This document shows positions 3,824-6,179 of a DNA stretch of 6,179 nucleotides, in pieces. The stretch spans positions 1 through 6,179 of the forward strand of contig DATLXU010000139.1 in the NCBI GenBank assembly GCA_035575515.1. The letters are read 5' to 3'. Origin of the DNA: DATLXU01 sp035575515 (GTDB lineage Bacteria > Acidobacteriota > Blastocatellia > UBA7656). Within the stretch, counting starts at the first letter, position 1, and each line of letters opens with the position of its first letter. Under the pieces are notes generated by a model. That model was not told the DNA's origin and made no database searches. It was given only the letters and a program-made list of their open reading frames with translations. A program made the translations under genes and the position numbers.

Positions 3824-6179
3824 ATGAGAAACAGAAAAACGCTCACGAAAAGGATAGCTGTTTATGCATTCTCATTGCTGCTGATAGTAATCCCCTTCAG
3901 CAGCCCGGCGCACGGTCAGGTGACCGCAACCGGACGCATAAACGGAACAGTAACAGACCCGCAGGGCGCGGTTATCCCTAATGCTGAGGTCGTCGTCAAA
4001 AACGACGAAACCGGCGCTGAGTACAAAACTAAAACAAGCGATAACGGCTCTTTCACTGTCCCGTCACTGCCGGTCGCAATATACACGGTGACAGTAACCG
4101 CTAAAGGGTTCAAGCAGACCGTCATCACCAACGTGAAGACGGAACTTGGGACGACGGCGACCGTTGAGGCGAAGCTCGAAGTTGGCGCGACGAGCGAGAC
4201 CGTGACAGTTACAAGCGGCGCTGAAGTTCTTCAAAAAGAATCGAGCGCCGTCTCGACTACTATCACTGGCCGACAGATTACGGAGCTTCCCTTCACGTCC
4301 CGCGATGCGCTTGACCTTGTGTTGAACCTGCCGGGCACGCAGACTCCGGGCCGCCCGCGCACCTCTTCCGTCAATGGCCTGCCGAAGAGCGCGCTCAACA
4401 TCAGCCTCGACGGCATCAACGTTCAGGACAACGTGCTGAGAAGCTCGGACGGATTCTTCACCTATATCCGCCCGCGCATCGACGCGATTGAAGAGGTGCA
4501 GGTTTCGACGGCGACTCCGGGCGCTGAAAGCTCTGCGCAGGGAGCAGTCCACATCAAATTCGTCACCAAGTCCGGGACGAACGAGTTTCATGGCGGAGTG
4601 TGGGAGTATCACCGCAACCCCGCGCTCAACTCAAATTTCTACTTCAACAAGATCAACCGAATCCGCGACCCGAAGAACCCAAACTGCGACCCTGCGACGC
4701 CGGGATGTCTTGTTGAAACTCCGCGCGCGCGCGTGCTGCTGAATCAGTTCGGAGCGAAGGTCGGCGGGCCTATCATAATACCGAAGCTCTTCAATGGAAG
4801 GGACAAGGCCTTCTTCTTCGTCTCCTATGACGAGTTCAGGCTGCCTGAGCAGCAGGTTCGCACCCGCACGATTCTCAGCCCCGACGCCGAGCGAGGCATA
4901 TTCAAGTATCCGGGCGGGCCAGCAGGCGGGGTAAACCTGCTTGCGCTTGCCGCGTCGAAAGGTTTCCCAGGAACCTTTGATCCGACCGTGCAGAAGATAA
5001 TCGCTGATATGCGCGCTTCAACCTCTCAAGGCGCGGTAGTCAATACAACGGACCCGAACGTACAGTTGTTCACCTTCACCAATACGGGCGGGCAGACCCG
5101 CCGCTTCCCGACCGTGAGGTTCGACTTCAACGTGACGAGCAATCACCACATCGAAGCGATCTACAATTACCAGGACTTTGCTTCCACGGTTGACTTCCTC
5201 AATGGTCGCGACCCTGCATTTCCAGCACCTGTTCCGCGAATAATTGGCAGCCAAGGCTCTGACCGTTTCTCATTTACAACGGCCCTGCGTTCGCAGCTCT
5301 CGCCCGTGTTGGTCAACGAGGCCCGCTTTGGACTCGTGGGCGGAACGGTGGTCTTCTTTCCTGAAGTCGGGCCTGGCTCGTTCGCCCCGTTCGGGGGCGT
5401 AGCGCCGGTCTTCACCACCATAATCAGCAATCCCTACACGGGCACAACCAACTCGCGGCGCAACTCTCCACTGCAACAGTTCTCCGACACTCTCTCCTGG
5501 GTTAAGGACAAACACAACTTCAACTTCGGTTTCACCTTCAGCCGCAACACGCTCTTCTCGCAATCGTCCGGTGGGCAGTTGGTTCCGACTATTAATTTCG
5601 GCATCAACACGACCGATCCGGCCATTAACGTCTTCACCAACACCGGATCGAGCGCGACGCTTCCCGGCGCGGACGCCACGCAGCTTGCGCGCGCCCGCTT
5701 CCTCTACGCGATGCTCACGGGCCGAGTCACCGCCGTGAACTTCAACGCCAAGCTCGACGAGAAGACGAAGAAGTACACGCTCGACGGCACGTCCATAGGG
5801 CGACAGTTGCGCAAGGAGTTCGGCCTCTACGCGCAAGACTCCTTCAAGTTCCGCCCGAACCTCACGCTCAACTACGGCGTGCGATGGGAGCCCGTGCTCG
5901 CGCCGCGCCACACCAACGGCGTTTACACAAGGACGACATTCGCCGGGCTGTTCGGCATAAGCGGCCCCGGAAATCTATTCAAGCCGGGCGCATCGGATGG
6001 CTCTCCCACGCAGTACTTTGCCGTGTCTGACAAAGACAAGCCGTACCGTGATGACTACAACAACGTCTCGCCTTCGATAGGCTTCGCCTGGAGTCCGAAG
6101 GTCAGTCTCCCGATACTGAAAGCGATCTTCGGCGAAGGCGACAAGACCGTGCTTCGGGGCGGGTATTCGATGTCCTACT
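3824..6179 (+). CDS. TonB-dependent receptor with N-terminal carboxypeptidase-regulatory-like domain (Oar/acidobacterial type), 3' truncated
   Basis: This is an outer-membrane beta-barrel importer driven by TonB, or an Oar-like outer-membrane protein. The frame is open for 785 codons to the window end with no stop; relatives are about 1000-1200 residues, so the distal barrel is missing. A signal peptide covers about residues 1-31: basic start, hydrophobic IAVYAFSLLLIVIPF, then SSPAHGQ. A carboxypeptidase-regulatory-like (Ig-fold) domain follows at about 36-122 (GRINGTVTDPQGAVIPNAEV, DNGSFTVPSLP). The plug spans about 138-257, with ITELPFTSRDALDLVLNLPG, LNISLDGINVQDN and FVTKSGTNEFHGG. Barrel strands follow, including NQFGAKVGGPIIIP and KAFFFVSYDEFR. 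C288 and C295 may form a disulfide in a loop. No classical TonB box was recognised. The substrate cannot be read; such proteins in Acidobacteriota are often linked to glycan or peptide uptake. A long structured leader and strong RBS precede it, suggesting a separate transcription unit. Confidence 0.93.
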   Translation, partial: MRNRKTLTKRIAVYAFSLLLIVIPFSSPAHGQVTATGRINGTVTDPQGAVIPNAEVVVKNDETGAEYKTKTSDNGSFTVPSLPVAIYTVTVTAKGFKQTVITNVKTELGTTATVEAKLEVGATSETVTVTSGAEVLQKESSAVSTTITGRQITELPFTSRDALDLVLNLPGTQTPGRPRTSSVNGLPKSALNISLDGINVQDNVLRSSDGFFTYIRPRIDAIEEVQVSTATPGAESSAQGAVHIKFVTKSGTNEFHGGVWEYHRNPALNSNFYFNKINRIRDPKNPNCDPATPGCLVETPRARVLLNQFGAKVGGPIIIPKLFNGRDKAFFFVSYDEFRLPEQQVRTRTILSPDAERGIFKYPGGPAGGVNLLALAASKGFPGTFDPTVQKIIADMRASTSQGAVVNTTDPNVQLFTFTNTGGQTRRFPTVRFDFNVTSNHHIEAIYNYQDFASTVDFLNGRDPAFPAPVPRIIGSQGSDRFSFTTALRSQLSPVLVNEARFGLVGGTVVFFPEVGPGSFAPFGGVAPVFTTIISNPYTGTTNSRRNSPLQQFSDTLSWVKDKHNFNFGFTFSRNTLFSQSSGGQLVPTINFGINTTDPAINVFTNTGSSATLPGADATQLARARFLYAMLTGRVTAVNFNAKLDEKTKKYTLDGTSIGRQLRKEFGLYAQDSFKFRPNLTLNYGVRWEPVLAPRHTNGVYTRTTFAGLFGISGPGNLFKPGASDGSPTQYFAVSDKDKPYRDDYNNVSPSIGFAWSPKVSLPILKAIFGEGDKTVLRGGYSMSY

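Noticed and set aside
4064..4612. 182-residue reverse-strand open frame inside the receptor gene
   Set aside because: It lies opposite a continuous forward frame with signal peptide, regulatory-like domain and plug motifs. Its translation is Arg/Ala-rich with no family motif, typical of an antisense shadow in GC-rich coding DNA.
4722..4733. (CG)6 run in the receptor gene as a possible phase-variation tract
   Set aside because: Six dinucleotides are too short to be a convincing slippage tract, and it encodes an ordinary Pro-Arg-Ala-Arg stretch in frame.
5270..5911. 213-residue reverse-strand open frame
   Set aside because: Same reason: it is opposite the receptor barrel, and its product is Arg/Glu/Val-rich and repetitive in composition with no recognisable domain or good ribosome binding site seen.

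Overview
The window is a compact, one-direction (+) stretch of a moderately GC-rich bacterial chromosome. Two features suggest an Acidobacteriota member, possibly Blastocatellia. One is the very large outer-membrane receptor with an N-terminal carboxypeptidase-regulatory-like domain and an Oar/Acidobacteria-style plug (3824 to the window end). The other is the housekeeping set rsfS / sigma54-type activator / rlmH / DksA-like / comF, all on one strand. The taxonomic call is inference from protein style, not from a marker-gene search.

Layout. 1-377: rsfS (ribosomal silencing factor), whose reading frame stays open back to the window edge, so its true start may lie upstream. 365-445: one long hairpin that includes the rsfS stop. 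499-1452: AAA+ sigma54-dependent activator with a Fis-type HTH and no sensory domain. 1453-1528: spacer framed by inverted 7-nt repeats that touch the rlmH start. 1529-1996: rlmH (23S rRNA pseudouridine methyltransferase). 1991-2019: stem-loop over the rlmH stop. 2057-2425: short DksA/TraR-type zinc-finger protein. 2429-2485: two stem-loops. 2529-3371: ComF-type phosphoribosyltransferase with an enlarged second zinc ribbon. 3372-3823: 452-bp non-coding region with a near-perfect 28-bp palindrome, a possible promoter and several mutually competing stems. 3824-6179: TonB-dependent receptor, cut by the window end.

How it fits together. The first four genes centre on ribosome state and growth control: RsfS blocks subunit joining, RlmH modifies 23S rRNA, and DksA-like proteins act on RNA polymerase during the stringent response. 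They could be co-transcribed, but each spacer between them carries a stem-loop at or just after the upstream stop codon, none with a U-tract. The receptor gene has its own long leader and strong ribosome binding site, so it is probably a separate transcription unit.

No wholly new protein system is visible. The most unusual material is non-coding: the heptamer-based inverted repeats in the rsfS-activator-rlmH spacers and the structured leader of the receptor gene.
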